From the NCBI GenBank assembly GCA_033558025.1, contig JAUCEF010000005.1, positions 7,006,001-7,070,000 of the forward strand: a stretch of 64,000 bases of DNA. The letters run 5' to 3'. The DNA is from Phytophthora sp. 'mugwort' (lineage: Eukaryota > Oomycota > Peronosporomycetes > Peronosporales > Peronosporaceae). Below are positions 23,901-34,865 of this stretch, in pieces (position 1 is the first letter of the stretch; every line of letters begins with the position of its first letter). Both the position numbers and the translations under genes were made by a program. The notes under the pieces are model-generated. The model made no database searches, was not told the DNA's origin, and saw nothing but the letters and a program-made list of their open reading frames with translations.

Positions 23901-26160
23901 TGGCTTGTGAATCGAGAAGTGAAGCGCGCCTTCGGATTTGTTTTGCGGGAATTGTAATCAAATGCCGTTTTCTTCGATAACTAATAAATTTCTGATATAT
24001 ACACGGGGCTCTGTAAATACTCTCTAGAAGGCTGGCAAACTAAGCCAAACTGCGTTAGTTATAATTAACATCCTATAGCAGACTACGTAGGAATCGAGTA
24101 GAAGAGAAGGTTGTGCAGTGGTTCCATAACACTAAGTGAGATAGATTAGAGTCTGGCATGTTAGGAGGATGTCCTGGTAGGACGACTGGTCCCGAGGCAA
24201 CTACAGCTAAACTATGGTATCCACTGTAACTATAATGGACACAGTGATAACGGCTTAGAGAGAAATTCACCATCTCAAGCATCGCTAATGATACACAGTG
24301 TCACATGCAAAGAGGAGTAGGGTAACAGCCTCCATGCATCTTTGCGTAGTTTTGTCACATCTTCCGATATGATATAAGAGGTAGCATGGATTTGCATTAG
24401 TTATTCACCATTCCCTAAACAGTCTGAGGAAGCCGTTCGAGTTATCTGATCCGACTTTGCCCTTGCGGTTCTGCTGTATTAGGAAGGAGGACTTCGAGGA
24501 GCTAACCCATTACTCAAATTTGAAAGACCAAGAGCCGTGCGGGCGACAGTGGTGCCGGACAAGCCTTCGTCTGAGCCGAAAGGTTCGAGGGAATCCTAGA
24601 CCCGCGTCCAAGATCCGAGCGTAAAGCGAGCGCGGGCCGCTAGACGGGGCAGGCTCTCGACTGTAGAGGCGGTGCCAAAGCTTGACACGGTATTTGAGAC
24701 CACCAGTGTATCAGTGGACAAGAAGAAGACGGCCGCGAAGACCAGATTTGAGAAAACTGCGGGGCACTGGGACCAGTGCAACCTCGGATGTTGCAGGAGG
24801 TGATGCTGCGGCGACAAGTGTGCCTTCTGCTACAGGAGCGAGGGGGATCAGGTCAACAGAGAGTGGGACGGGCATGCTAGCTGACGAAGCTAGCCCGGCG
24901 TCATGCACAGGTCATGTCACTATTGTGGGGGAACGAAATGACCATTCTAGAGCCACCAGCTATGAGGCTAGTGCTACAGCTACTGTCACCAATTAGCCAT
25001 CTATTACCACCGACAAGAAAGTTAGCACCACTGAACAGAGAGCTAACGCCACTGACGAGGGAGTTAGCGCGGTAACTACCGCCAACCAGGTAGCTAGTAC
25101 CACCGCGCAGGCGGCTAGTAGCATTAACCAATCAGCCATTGCCCCCGATCTGCGCATCTATGGTAAGAATTATGGTCGGCAACGACTAACGCTTTCTACA
25201 AACTGTACGCCCACTACAAAGCAGACGTTGCACGTAGCATTGAATATTCAGCCGAGTGTCGATTGTACGCAACTACAAGTAACGAGTTCTCTGGCTTAAC
25301 CGGAGTCGCTTCAGTAGAAGGTTTTACCAGCGGACCGGGGAGCCTCGGGACCAGCTGATTGAGGACAACTTTGATAAGGGGGTGGAGGTAAAAATTGTCA
25401 GAGGTTCAGAAGTCTGACGATTTTTTGCCGGAATGACAAATTGGGCAAGAAGACTATTGGAGGAGACATGAACGGCTTGTGCTTGTTTAGTGCATTTAGC
25501 GCGCTGCGGAGTTTGCTGGGCGTCCAAAGATTGCGACCGACGAGGACATCAACCATTTTGTTGAAGACATGAAACAACCGCGAGGGCTGCATCTGACCAA
25601 GGAGACATCATGGCGGAATTTTACAGTTTTTTTGCGTTGGCTACGCAATGCCGGTCGTGATTTGATATACAAGCAATTGGCAAGGACAACTTTACAATTG
25701 CTGGTCGACGTGGAGCTCGCGTGCTTGAGGAAGTAGATCTTTACGATGGAATCTTCCGCTGCGTATAATCATAGCTCCCTTGGCCACGCATCCGTGCTGA
25801 CCGTTCAAGGTCCCAAGCGGCTCACATTGATTTGGAGAAAGGTGAGCCTGTGTCATCTGTGGATGGTTGGATTAATTTTGTTGGTTTTGCTCGTCCTATT
25901 ATTACCTTCCCCAGAAGTAGGTAGTAGGAGTCAGTGCGGATTTCCGTGGGTTTGGCTTTTGATAAAAAGCATTTCCTAGCAAATAATTGCCTTTATGCGT
26001 GGATCAAATCCTTTTATGCCTGAGTAGTTCGGTACAAGACCAGGAAAACACCAATGAGGAGAAATTTTTCTTCGAACAAACTATAAACCCAGTGAGAAAT
26101 ATAAAAAACGCATTGAGTATCCATGCTTCATGCAATAGTGTTATGCTCGTAGACTATACG
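23901..26160. other. Decayed repeat region with coding-like fragments
   Basis: Contains a plus-strand Ser/Thr/Ala-rich frame at 24682-24996 and the degenerate repeat at 24961-25140. Further on, coding-like pieces at about 25465-25740 read GLCLFSAFSALRSLLG and then KPRGLHLTKETSWRNF, in shifted frames. These probably belong to one decayed gene, perhaps a retroelement polyprotein, but I do not recognise it. Confidence 0.35.
24961..25140 (+). repeat. Degenerate tandem repeat encoding Ser/Thr/Ala units
   Basis: A motif of roughly 27-30 bp built on GTTAGCACCACTGA recurs about six times with substitutions (GTTAGCACC, GCTAACGCC, GTTAGCGCG, GTAGCTAGTACC, GCGGCTAGTAG). It reads as a low-complexity peptide rich in Val/Ser/Thr/Ala/Gln, interrupted by one TAG at the start. 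Confidence 0.55.
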
Positions 26161-26171
26161 GAATAACCATG

Positions 26172-29059
26172 TTAAGCGTCAAGGGGTTCCATCCTGAGCT
26201 TGGTCCTTAGTTCTCTAAACTGATGCTTATCTAGTGCTTTAATAAAGATGTCAGCCACCATTTCTGTGGTGTTGCTGTAGACGACGGTGAACTCATGTCG
26301 CTGTACCTTTTCCTGCACAAAACGGAATTTAACATCAATGTACTTAGACCTGCCGCGAATTACGCTTGAAGAAAATCACGTCTTGCATGCAGTCACACAG
26401 CGCAATTTCTTCTGCCTCTGTTGTCGGGAACTACAGTATGATGTTATTCGCGAAGGTCATGAAATTGGGCTACTTGCAAGCATAGTTACGTAGCCACCGA
26501 CGGAGCGTCTCGTGTCGGTACAGTTGGCATAGTCGGAACCACTGTATGCTGTTGGACTATTGGCTAGGCTCACAGGTGTGATGGCTAGCGATCCACCAAG
26601 AAGAAGACCGTATACCTTTCATGCCGGATAGGTACTTAAGTCCTTGATGACAGCGTCCCTGTGGTCCATTCCTGTTTTAGCTAGGATTTGACAGACCTCA
26701 AGCATTTAGAAAGCAATGTTGGGTCGATTGCCTACAATTAAATGCATGATACTACCCGTTATCCCTCCTCGCGTTCGTCATCGCGAGATCCGAGGTCATA
26801 GCCGGCGGCCTCGGCTTCATCAATGCATCGGCCTTCCACTACTTCCGTGTGATCATGTTGGCCACTGCCAGCAAGGTGTTCATCAATCGTGCCCCCACGT
26901 CACTAACTTCGCTCTCCGGAACGATACCACTCGTTATCATTGTGCGGTATGCTTCCGGTGCGAGTCGCACTGCTAGCCTGGCGCTCATGGTCTGCGTCCT
27001 GCTCAGCGTCGTTATCCATCTCGCCCTCCTCGAGATCTACAGACTGAACGTCGTTGGTCTCATTCAGCTAACCTTCCTCCAAGAGGATGTCATTGGCCTC
27101 GTCCAGCTGGGAGACAGGCGAAGGGTGTCACTACCACGTCAAAATCAAATTTGAATCCTTGCTCATGCGCAAGCCCTGGCGAAAACAAGCCGAATTCAGC
27201 TGCAGGTACATAGAACCCATCATCTACGCGCGCCACTACTTGCTCTCGATCGACTCCGTAGCGAAGTGAGCTGTCATCACACCAGCAATACGGGACGCAA
27301 TGCTCGGCGTCACACTACGAATGCTGCTTCACAGCACCGAAGTGTCTTCAGTGAAGGAACCAATATCCCCGTCACATGAGAGTTTGACGCAGTGTCAAAG
27401 TACTACCCGCTGCCGGTGTTCACTGCAGTTTCGTCGTCCACCTCCAAGGATGACTCCGCTTTCACTGGAGCTTGTCCATCATCCATCAGGGATGGCCCGC
27501 TTTCATCACCCCATATTCTCCATAGCTGACGTCCAGAGATGTATCTACATCTTCTGCACCCCGATCACCAACTGGTTCTACCCGGCGCCCCGGCTTGAGC
27601 ACGTTCCTGCTCGGCCGCCGTAACCACCGTCACAACTCCCAGATCGTCACCTCTGTGGGTTGGACTAAATGGAGCATGTCCTCTTGCTACGGCGTGCAGT
27701 TTCCACATGGCTTCTGCTTCTGTACCGTGTCCTCAGCGCCACTCTGCTTGTTTGCGCTCTCGGGACAGTTCGCCTTCAGGTGCTTGGCACTGCCGCTTGT
27801 AAAGCACGTTCGCAACTTCCGCGAGTCATTCGACTTTCCCTGCTGATTATCACCCTTGCCATCATACCCTTTTCCATCCTCGCCTTTTGGTTACCGCGCT
27901 CGCCGCCGCGCTTGCCCCAGAACCCGCGTTGTCAGGTAGCGGCTGCAAGTGTCAACTCGCGGACCTTATTTGGTATGTACAGACTGGGGTCGGCACCACA
28001 CCAGATGGACCAGGGATGGCAAATAAAAACAGGTTTTGTCTTTTTTTTTTTACCTCAATTGACCAGTGGGCCTTCCCACTCGTCCAGTGGAAAAAAATGG
28101 GAAATTGATACCGGTACAGCACATGCATACCGGTTTACGAGTTTGGTCGGGTCTCGACGTTCCCTGCCAAGATTTCATTGGTTGAAAACAGGGGCTTGAA
28201 ACTGGTTAGTAGAAGGTATTCCACCAGTATAATCAAAACTCAGGGCCCATTCGGATCACTTTTTCCCACTAAAAGGACTGGGAATTGCACGGCAGATGGT
28301 ACGTGTGCCATTTCCCAAAAGGCGTCGTTTCCATCCCTGGATGGACGGCCTTTTAGCACTCGAACTCCGGTAGATCAGGCAAACCCGCCAGCAAAATATT
28401 CACCGTGTTGCTATCCGCAATAGTGTGCTGCTGGTCCGCCAGCTCTGCCTTCAGGTTGAACATCTTGCAAAGATGGAGGTTCACATCTCCTTCTGGAGCG
28501 AGTCTCATTCCCCAATTCATTTTATAAGCGACGGATCGTGTAGGCTTTGATAGCTTCGCTCCACTTCCTTCATACAGACCCCACAGCTCTGCCCACATCT
28601 CCGACCCGGTCGCCTTGTCGCGAATTGCTGAAGAACTCGGGCGGGCGTTCCGATCATCCTCATGATATTAACCTGGCTCTTCTTGAACTTCTCCTTTGCT
28701 TCGTCGCTGGACGAACAAGCATCGCCTCGTCTGGTCACCGAGCAATCTTCTTCAAATCGTTCTCCTTGAAGACGTTCATCATCGCCCATTTGTCGGTCTG
28801 CCATTCCTTGCCCTGCCAATTCTTCGGCACCCCTTCGTTCGTGAACTTCATCGGCTTGGCCATCCTTGACTCCGCAGGAGATTCCGTTGATGGGCTCAAA
28901 CCCTGTTGGAATCACCACTCGATTCTCACTAGAAGGAAAAATGAAGGCTGAGTTGGTTTGGTGTGGCCATTGAGCCCTTCCTACCAACACTAACGGGTAA
29001 TAAATGACCTGTTCCCATACTATGCCCTGGTCCGTTTCCACGCTATGCCCTTGTCTCAT
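26172..29059 (-). mobile_element. Ty1/Copia retrotransposon relic, interrupted by a MITE
   Basis: Domain order on the minus strand is that of Copia elements. A gag begins near 29059 and contains a UBN2-like stretch (LAPEGDVNLHLCKMFNLK at about 28450). Next comes a degenerate zinc knuckle (CFTSGSAKHLKANC, second Cys changed to Ser, about 27790), a protease-like FDTASNSHVTG (about 27390), an acidic hinge (EEGEMDNDAEQDADHE, about 27010), and a reverse transcriptase/RNase H end (GNRPNIAF, then RSKYIDVKFRFVQEKVQ, then TEMVADIFIKALDKHQF) stopping at 26172-26174. Most of integrase and the catalytic RT core was not recognised, so it is internally deleted or badly decayed. Many stops and shifts are present. 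I did not find LTRs. Confidence 0.7.
28011..28339. mobile_element. CAGGG-type (hAT-like) MITE inserted in Copia gag
   Basis: The 329-bp unit starts CAGGGATGG (28011-28019) and ends with the inverted copy CCATCCCTG (28331-28339). Both ends are directly flanked by GATGGAC (28004-28010 and 28340-28346), a perfect 7-bp target duplication; hAT elements normally make 8 bp, so one base may be lost. It has no coding capacity and carries a T-run near 28040-28050. The Copia gag reading resumes on both sides. Confidence 0.75.
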
Positions 29060-29585
29060 AGCTTCTCACAGCACCTCATAACTTCTTATAACTTCTCACA
29101 ACTTCACATCACTAACTCAACGCCATTGGTCCATGGCTCCGTTGTATATTGCAACAAACACGCCTTCACTGTCACTTCTACTAAGCCCTTCATCACTCTG
29201 CACATCACTGCCGTTTATACGTGGCCTCTCATGTCTTACGCCTTTTGTAAAGTGAACAATGTGTCCCTTGCGCCTTTCGAAAAGTGAACAATAAACCTAC
29301 TTAAGTAAATGTTAATGGAGAATATAATTGGGTAAAATGAAGTGACGCTTCTACATGTAACATAGCGACGCTTGTAACAGCGGACATATGGTACCGTAAC
29401 ACATCCGAATATCGCCTCTAAATTCGTGAAATACCCGAAATAAGAGCCGACCTGCCAATCATTGGAAGCCACGCACTTTGCAGGCACCATGGCAGTGCAA
29501 CGGATATGCAATGGCTTTCAGACAACACCATCAGGCATCCGCGTATTTTCGAACGGGCATTACCACAACACAATACACCCCAGCC
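29060..29585. other. Upstream region of permease 1
   Basis: No gene is supported. Repeated ACTTCTCA/ACTTCAC words occur near 29060-29110, and the last 300 bp should hold the permease promoter. An in-frame upstream ATG at 29478 exists but the start at 29586 is preferred. Confidence 0.4.
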
Positions 29586-30992
29586 ATGGCGGACGCTCCC
29601 TCAGACCCCGCACGCTACGCCAAGGCGCCGCACCTCTGGGCGTTGGGCGTGGGCGCTGTCATCAGCGGCGACTTCTTCGGCTGGCAGTCGGGTCTCGTGG
29701 CAGGTTTCGACGGGCTGCTCATCATCCTGGCCGTCGTCACTGTGCTCTACGTGCTCTTGTCCTTCTCCATCGCCGAGCTGTCCACGACAGTTCCGTCCGC
29801 TGGCGGGCCCTATGTCTTTGCGCTCCACGCCATCGGCCCGCGCGCCGCCTTTTTCGCCGGTCTGGCGGAGAGCCTCAAGGTTGTCATCACCTGCGCTGTC
29901 GTCGTCACGGGCATCAGTTCGTACATGAATCAGCTGCTGAGCCTCAGCTCGGACTATGGCCCGATCTGGTGGGCCGTCTTCTACGTCGTCTTCGTATCGC
30001 TCAATATCGTGGGCATCGAGATGACCTTCCGCGTGCAGGCCTTCACGACGGTCGTATCGGTGCTGATTCTGCTGGTGTTTTACGTCGGTGCTGCCACCAA
30101 AGTGTCGTACACGGAATGGGTAGCAGATCGCGACTGGAAGTTCCCAAATGGTTGGGACGGCGCCATGGAGGGATATTCCTTCGCGTTGTGGTTCTACTTG
30201 GGTATTGAGGAGCTGCCACTTGCGGTGGAAGTTACGATCAACCCGGAACGGAACATGCCAATCGGACTCATGACGTCGATTCTCACGCTGGTAATTCTGG
30301 CGTTCTGCACCGTCATCTTCAACTCGATGATATTCCCGGGTGCCGACGAGATGTACAACAGTTCGTCACCTTTATTGACGGGTTATGAGAGCGTCTTTGG
30401 GGACAACAGCACGACTTCGGGCTTTTCGTGGCTACTCATTCTCGGTCTTATTGCGAGCTTTCACTCCTTCGTGTTCTGTATGGGGCAGCTACTGTATGCT
30501 ATTGCGCGCGACGGGTACTTACCGCACGTTTTGACCAAGCTGCACCCGACGCGAGGCACGATGTATGTGTCTTTGATCGCCGGTAGCTCAATTGGGTTTA
30601 TTGTGGTTCTCGTGTTGCATTTTGTCATTGGTGACACGCGTCTTGGGTCCGTAATGATCAACCTCGCGCTGATCGGTGCCGTGATTTCCTACTGCTTCCA
30701 GTTGACTTCGTTTATCCGACTGCGCATCAAGGAACCGAACCGCGCTCGGCCGTACCGCAGCCCCTTTGGTGTCACTGGCGCTATGATCTCGTTAGTGTTG
30801 TGCGTGGCAGGAATGGTGTCTATTATCTACAGTGGTGTGTCAAGTTACGAGTTTCTGGCATCTATCATCGTGGCATTGGTTTATTTCGGCATCGGTGCCG
30901 TGTATTTCTTCATGCGCGTTCAGCCACGCATCATGGCAGCTCCCACGCCGAAGATGCGCGACAACCTGCTGAGCAGCGCCTCCAAGGTTTGA
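29586..30992 (+). CDS. APC-superfamily permease, ethanolamine-permease family (paralogue 1)
   Basis: An integral membrane transporter of 468 residues with about 12 hydrophobic segments. The N-terminal block HLWALGVGAVISGDFFGW and the following AGFDGLLI match the APC fold's first broken helix, as in ethanolamine permeases. Further family-like blocks are AELSTTVPSAGGPYVFALHA (helix 3 region), LWFYLGIEELPLAVEV and RPYRSPFGVTGA near the C-terminus. The start at 29586 is chosen because GCCATGG is a good start context and the paralogue aligns from here; the open frame extends 36 codons upstream to 29478. It is intronless. The nearest neighbour is glutamate decarboxylase on the same strand. The substrate could be ethanolamine, an amino acid or GABA; the sequence does not decide. 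Confidence 0.88.
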   Translation: MADAPSDPARYAKAPHLWALGVGAVISGDFFGWQSGLVAGFDGLLIILAVVTVLYVLLSFSIAELSTTVPSAGGPYVFALHAIGPRAAFFAGLAESLKVVITCAVVVTGISSYMNQLLSLSSDYGPIWWAVFYVVFVSLNIVGIEMTFRVQAFTTVVSVLILLVFYVGAATKVSYTEWVADRDWKFPNGWDGAMEGYSFALWFYLGIEELPLAVEVTINPERNMPIGLMTSILTLVILAFCTVIFNSMIFPGADEMYNSSSPLLTGYESVFGDNSTTSGFSWLLILGLIASFHSFVFCMGQLLYAIARDGYLPHVLTKLHPTRGTMYVSLIAGSSIGFIVVLVLHFVIGDTRLGSVMINLALIGAVISYCFQLTSFIRLRIKEPNRARPYRSPFGVTGAMISLVLCVAGMVSIIYSGVSSYEFLASIIVALVYFGIGAVYFFMRVQPRIMAAPTPKMRDNLLSSASKV

Positions 30993-31756
30993 GGCTCAAT
31001 GTCCGCACGACGATTCTTAGGTGTATCTGCCGGCAGCCTTGTAGACGTCAGACAAAATAAGATAGGCGCTGAATTGTGTAAGCATTAGCTGCTGCTACCT
31101 ATTCTAATTGACTGCTTAGTGCGTCATAACAACATACTTTCTAGTTTAAAACGAAATCAAAAGTCTTCAATCTTACAGGAGAGTACGCTCTGACAGAGGG
31201 CAAACTATTACTTCCCTACGTTTTTATCGGCATGAAACAGAAATAATATACTACAAGTAGTAGTTGAGGTAGCATGCGCTCACAAAGTCCGTCTTGCAAA
31301 CAAGCAGCGAAACATCTTCAGGAACTGGCTGAAGTGACCGGGTATGCATGTATCCTGGCGTCGCAGCCTTCGATCAAATCATGCGAATTAACTTCTATTC
31401 AGAACGCGAAGATATCGGGACGTTGCCAGTATATATTAGCGATCTCCAGGAATAGCAGAGATTCGCCCACACGAAAGGAACAGTAGAGATTCGCCCACAC
31501 CAAAGCATTGGCTGCGACTGTCTGCGATCGTGCAGTTTTTGTACTCGATCCAATTTTGTAAGGGTAATTCCGTTAGAAAAGCATGCAACCAACACCAGCG
31601 AAAATAGAGTTCACGTCTCGTACAGCGCCTACGAGCTGTAACTTAACCTCGTCTCGGTCAATTGTCAACCATTTCCAGTTTTACTGACAGTTCCCCAAGC
31701 CACTGATCCAGTAGCTATCTGTTCAAACGACTTCAATCTCTCAACTTTTACCCACG
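30993..31756. other. Intergenic region between permease 1 and glutamate decarboxylase
   Basis: 764 bp without a supported gene. Besides the direct repeat listed separately, the 40 bases before the decarboxylase ATG are pyrimidine-rich (CTCAACTTTTACCC), reminiscent of oomycete core promoters that combine an initiator with a T-rich flanking box. The match is loose. Confidence 0.4.
31457..31500 (+). repeat. 16-bp direct repeat upstream of glutamate decarboxylase
   Basis: AGAGATTCGCCCACAC occurs at 31457-31472 and again at 31485-31500, a 28-bp spacing, 257-300 bp before the decarboxylase ATG. It could be a local duplication or a pair of binding sites. Confidence 0.7.
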
Positions 31757-33283
31757 ATGCAGGTGAACACGACCAAGACTCCACGCGAATCGAATGAGAT
31801 GCTCAATGAGTCGGAGCCTGTGTACGGCCACCCGTTCATGTGCAGCGACCTGGCCACGGATACGTTTCCGAAGCACTCGGTACCAGCTCGAGTTGCCCAC
31901 CAGATGATCAAGGACGAACTCGCTCTTGATGGCAACCCCAGTATGAACCTGGCCTCTTTTGTGACGACGTACATGGAACAAGAAGCGGAAGAACTCATGA
32001 TTGAAGGACTTCGCAAGAACTACATCGATCTGGATCAGTATCCACAGACTGCCGAGATCCACAACCGCTGCGTGCAGATGCTCGCGAATCTGTACCATGC
32101 TCCTCTTGAGGAAGGCGTGAAAGCCACAGGTACTGGATGCATCGGTTCGTCCGAAGCAATTATGCTTGCTGGACTCGCCATGAAGCGCCGGTGGAAGGAC
32201 CGCCGCCTTACTGCCGGTCTGCCATACGACAAGCCCAACATGGTATTCGGCTCCAATGTGCAGGTTTGCTGGCACAAGATGTGCAAGTACTTCGAGATCG
32301 AGATCCGGGAAGCCGATGTATCGCCCGATTGCCTCGTACTGACCGCAGAACGAGCAAGGCCCCTGCTTGATGAGAACACGATTGGTGTGGGTGCCATCCT
32401 TGGCAGCACTTTCAACGGCGAGTACGAGGACATCAAAGGTATCCACGATATGCTGGTAGAACAGAACGAGTTCAATGACTGGCACATCCCGCTTCACGTC
32501 GACGCAGCAAGTGGTGGCTTCATTGCGCCATTCATTAGTCCTGATCTCCTGTGGGACTTCAGGTTGCCCAACGTCAAGTCGATCAACGTCAGTGGCCACA
32601 AGTTCGGACTTGTATACGCTGGCATGGGCTGGGCGATCTGGCGCGAGAAGGAAGATCTTCCCGATGATCTCGTATTCCATGTCAACTATCTGGGCGGAGA
32701 CCAGTCGTCATTCACACTTAACTTTTCCAAGGGAGCTGGGAACGTCGTCGCTCAGTACTACAATTTGGTCCGATTTGGTTTCGATGGCTACCGTCGTATC
32801 ATGGAGGCCAGTATGGACAATGCTGCGTTTCTCCGCAAGGCCCTAGAGGACACTGGGCTCTTTAATATTGTGGACAAGGCGCACATGCCACTGGTTGCTT
32901 TCTCGCTCAAAGATTCGTCTGCTTACACCTGTTTCAACATCCAAGAGAAACTCAAAGGCCGTGGCTGGATCGTCCCGGCATACACCTGCTCCAAGGGCGC
33001 CGAGTCTCTGACGATCATGCGCGTCGTCGTCAAGCAAAATTTCTCGTGCCAAATGGCTAAGCTGCTGGTACAGGACATTCTGCACGCGGTCGTAGCGCTA
33101 GAACAACACTCGCGCCTGTCGCACACGTCGCCAGCCAAGACCAGTATGACGACGAGTAGTATGGCGGTGCACCCAATGCCGGCTGTTGTGAAGATTAAAC
33201 ATACAAAGCTCGCTTCGAACAAGGTTGGCCATGGGGCTATTAAGGGCCCGAGGCATATCACGCACCTAAAGTTGTGCATCTAA
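31757..33283 (+). CDS. GAD: Glutamate decarboxylase (PLP-dependent)
   Basis: Converts L-glutamate to GABA and CO2, probably in the cytosol, using pyridoxal phosphate. The 508-residue frame is intact. Family marks are a conserved N-terminal FVTTYMEQEAEELM block, GTGCIGSSEAIMLAGLAMK (cofactor phosphate region), the HVDAASGGF motif at about 247-255 (Asp249 contacts the PLP ring), and SGHKFG with the Schiff-base lysine at about residue 282. It resembles the GAD of plants and bacteria (466-500 residues). After about residue 455 it carries a basic, Ser/Thr/Lys-rich tail (KIKHTKLASNK) in the place where plant enzymes have a calmodulin-binding segment; any regulatory role is inference. The first ATG is used, and it is intronless. 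It lies 764 bp after permease 1. Confidence 0.95.
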   Translation: MQVNTTKTPRESNEMLNESEPVYGHPFMCSDLATDTFPKHSVPARVAHQMIKDELALDGNPSMNLASFVTTYMEQEAEELMIEGLRKNYIDLDQYPQTAEIHNRCVQMLANLYHAPLEEGVKATGTGCIGSSEAIMLAGLAMKRRWKDRRLTAGLPYDKPNMVFGSNVQVCWHKMCKYFEIEIREADVSPDCLVLTAERARPLLDENTIGVGAILGSTFNGEYEDIKGIHDMLVEQNEFNDWHIPLHVDAASGGFIAPFISPDLLWDFRLPNVKSINVSGHKFGLVYAGMGWAIWREKEDLPDDLVFHVNYLGGDQSSFTLNFSKGAGNVVAQYYNLVRFGFDGYRRIMEASMDNAAFLRKALEDTGLFNIVDKAHMPLVAFSLKDSSAYTCFNIQEKLKGRGWIVPAYTCSKGAESLTIMRVVVKQNFSCQMAKLLVQDILHAVVALEQHSRLSHTSPAKTSMTTSSMAVHPMPAVVKIKHTKLASNKVGHGAIKGPRHITHLKLCI

Positions 33284-33529
33284 GACTACAAAAAGCAACC
33301 TATTGGTACATATTTTCACTCAAACTATTGTTTATTGTGGGGTATAGACATATCGACCGGATATCGGTATCAAAATGTAGGAAAATCCGGTTTGCCCGGT
33401 ATTTTAATATTTATTCCAGCATCCGCTACGCGATAATGGGCCGCTCCGGAAAACTCTTTTGGCACAAAAACGTGCATAAATGGTGTCAGTTTTAGTCTGA
33501 CCGAATCATGTGGCACTGAAAACATGATC

Positions 33530-34830
33530 ACAATTTGTGATGCGCAAAGCTCTCTGATATCTCGATCACTGGCCGAGAAAGCCAAAGAGGATCACCATGC
33601 TAATCCCGCTTCTGCTAGTCCTGTTACAAACCAATCTCGTAGTCGTCGCAAGGAGGGTTTCCGGAGCAGACTGTCCCGACGCCAGCGCCGCCTTCGTGAC
33701 CGCCGCGTTGGCCGCATCGCCCTTTACGCCCAGAGCACCTCTGCTTTTGCTGTGCTGTTCGGATCAGGCTTAGACTCGGAGCTAATCATACTCACAGGCC
33801 TAGATCATAAGACATTCCGATACGTTCTGAGGGACTACGAGAAGATATGCAACGACTACACGCCGTACAGTAAGAGTGGATATGCTATTAAGCTTCGAAA
33901 GGAGGACGAGCGCGGGCAACTGCGCTCACTCGATGCTACTCAGAGCCTAGCGCTTACTTTAGCATGGACAAGAACAAGAGGGACTACATTTGCGTTGTTC
34001 ATGATTTTTAGTGTTACCAGCAGCGTTAGAACGTTCTTTCTTCGATTCGGGCGGAGAATCCTACTTAGAGTCTTAGGCAATGATGTCAATGCTGCTGTGA
34101 AACTTCCTTCCCCAAGAAAGCACAAGTAGAACGCTACGAGCAAGCTTTCTTACGAAAGCATTCTGTTCTCAAGGATGTGTACGCGGTGATGGATGGGTTG
34201 AAGCTGTATCTTCAACAGAGTGGGGACTGTGTGATGCAAATATGTTTTTTAACGGATGGAAACATGACCACTTCGTTGGCAACATCATGCTGTTTGTTCC
34301 CGATGGAACGATCGTTGCCTGCGGTGTGGCGCTCCGGGGTCAATGCATGATTCACAAATTGCTGAGCCAGCTAAGATCTACTCAAAACTACAGAGTGTAT
34401 AAGAGCGGGGCCAAGGGCGTGGTTGATTCTGCATTTGCGGCAGGCGATTATCCATTTTTTGGTGATGTCAAGTCAAGACTACCTTGGTGTGTCCGCTACT
34501 GCCGCGGATATCATTTATTTTGCGCCAGGTCACGTCGGCACGTCAGTCTGCTGAATGGAAAATGTAAGCTTTTCAAAGCTCGTTTCCACGTTTGAAAGAC
34601 CGATTTGCATATGAAGAGAGAGGAGAAAGAAGATTGATTCTTGAGTCCTGTGTATTAGGCTTTAGTCTTCGCGCTAGGTTTGTTGGAATTAACCAATCCT
34701 TTCTGTCTACATACCGGAGCTCAGACGCAGTGTACGGGAACTCATTTAGCAATAAACTACTTCTCTTCAGCTCTTCCTCTGTTCGCTGTCTACTTCACCT
34801 TGCCAGTCACAACCATCCCTAACATTTCGA
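33530..34830 (+). pseudogene. PIF/Harbinger-type (DDE_4) transposase relic
   Basis: A 201-aa frame (33524-34129) has the N-terminal order of oomycete PIF-like transposases: a basic segment, then YTPYSKSGYAIKLRKEDERG, then SLDATQSLALTLAWTRTRGT, then a helix-turn-helix-like stretch (SSVRTFFLRFGRRILLRVL). After a frameshift near 34130 come DVYAVMDGLKLYLQQSGD (first catalytic Asp), FFNGWKHDHFVGNIMLFV, VVDSAFAAGDYPFF (second Asp), and FPRLKDRFAYEERGERRLILE with RARFVGINQ (the final acid region). At least four frame changes and stops make it inactive. No terminal repeats were identified. Confidence 0.75.
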
Positions 34831-34865
34831 GGAAGCGCAGGCTCTGCTCGCGATACTGAGCGCGC

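Noticed and set aside
29462..30208. Plus-strand 248-aa Arg-rich frame overlapping permease 1
   Set aside because: Another-frame shadow of the permease in high-GC sequence.
31748..32680. Minus-strand 310-aa frame opposite glutamate decarboxylase
   Set aside because: Long only because the codon bias of the real gene keeps stops out of the antisense frame; no domain is recognisable and the plus frame is clearly GAD.
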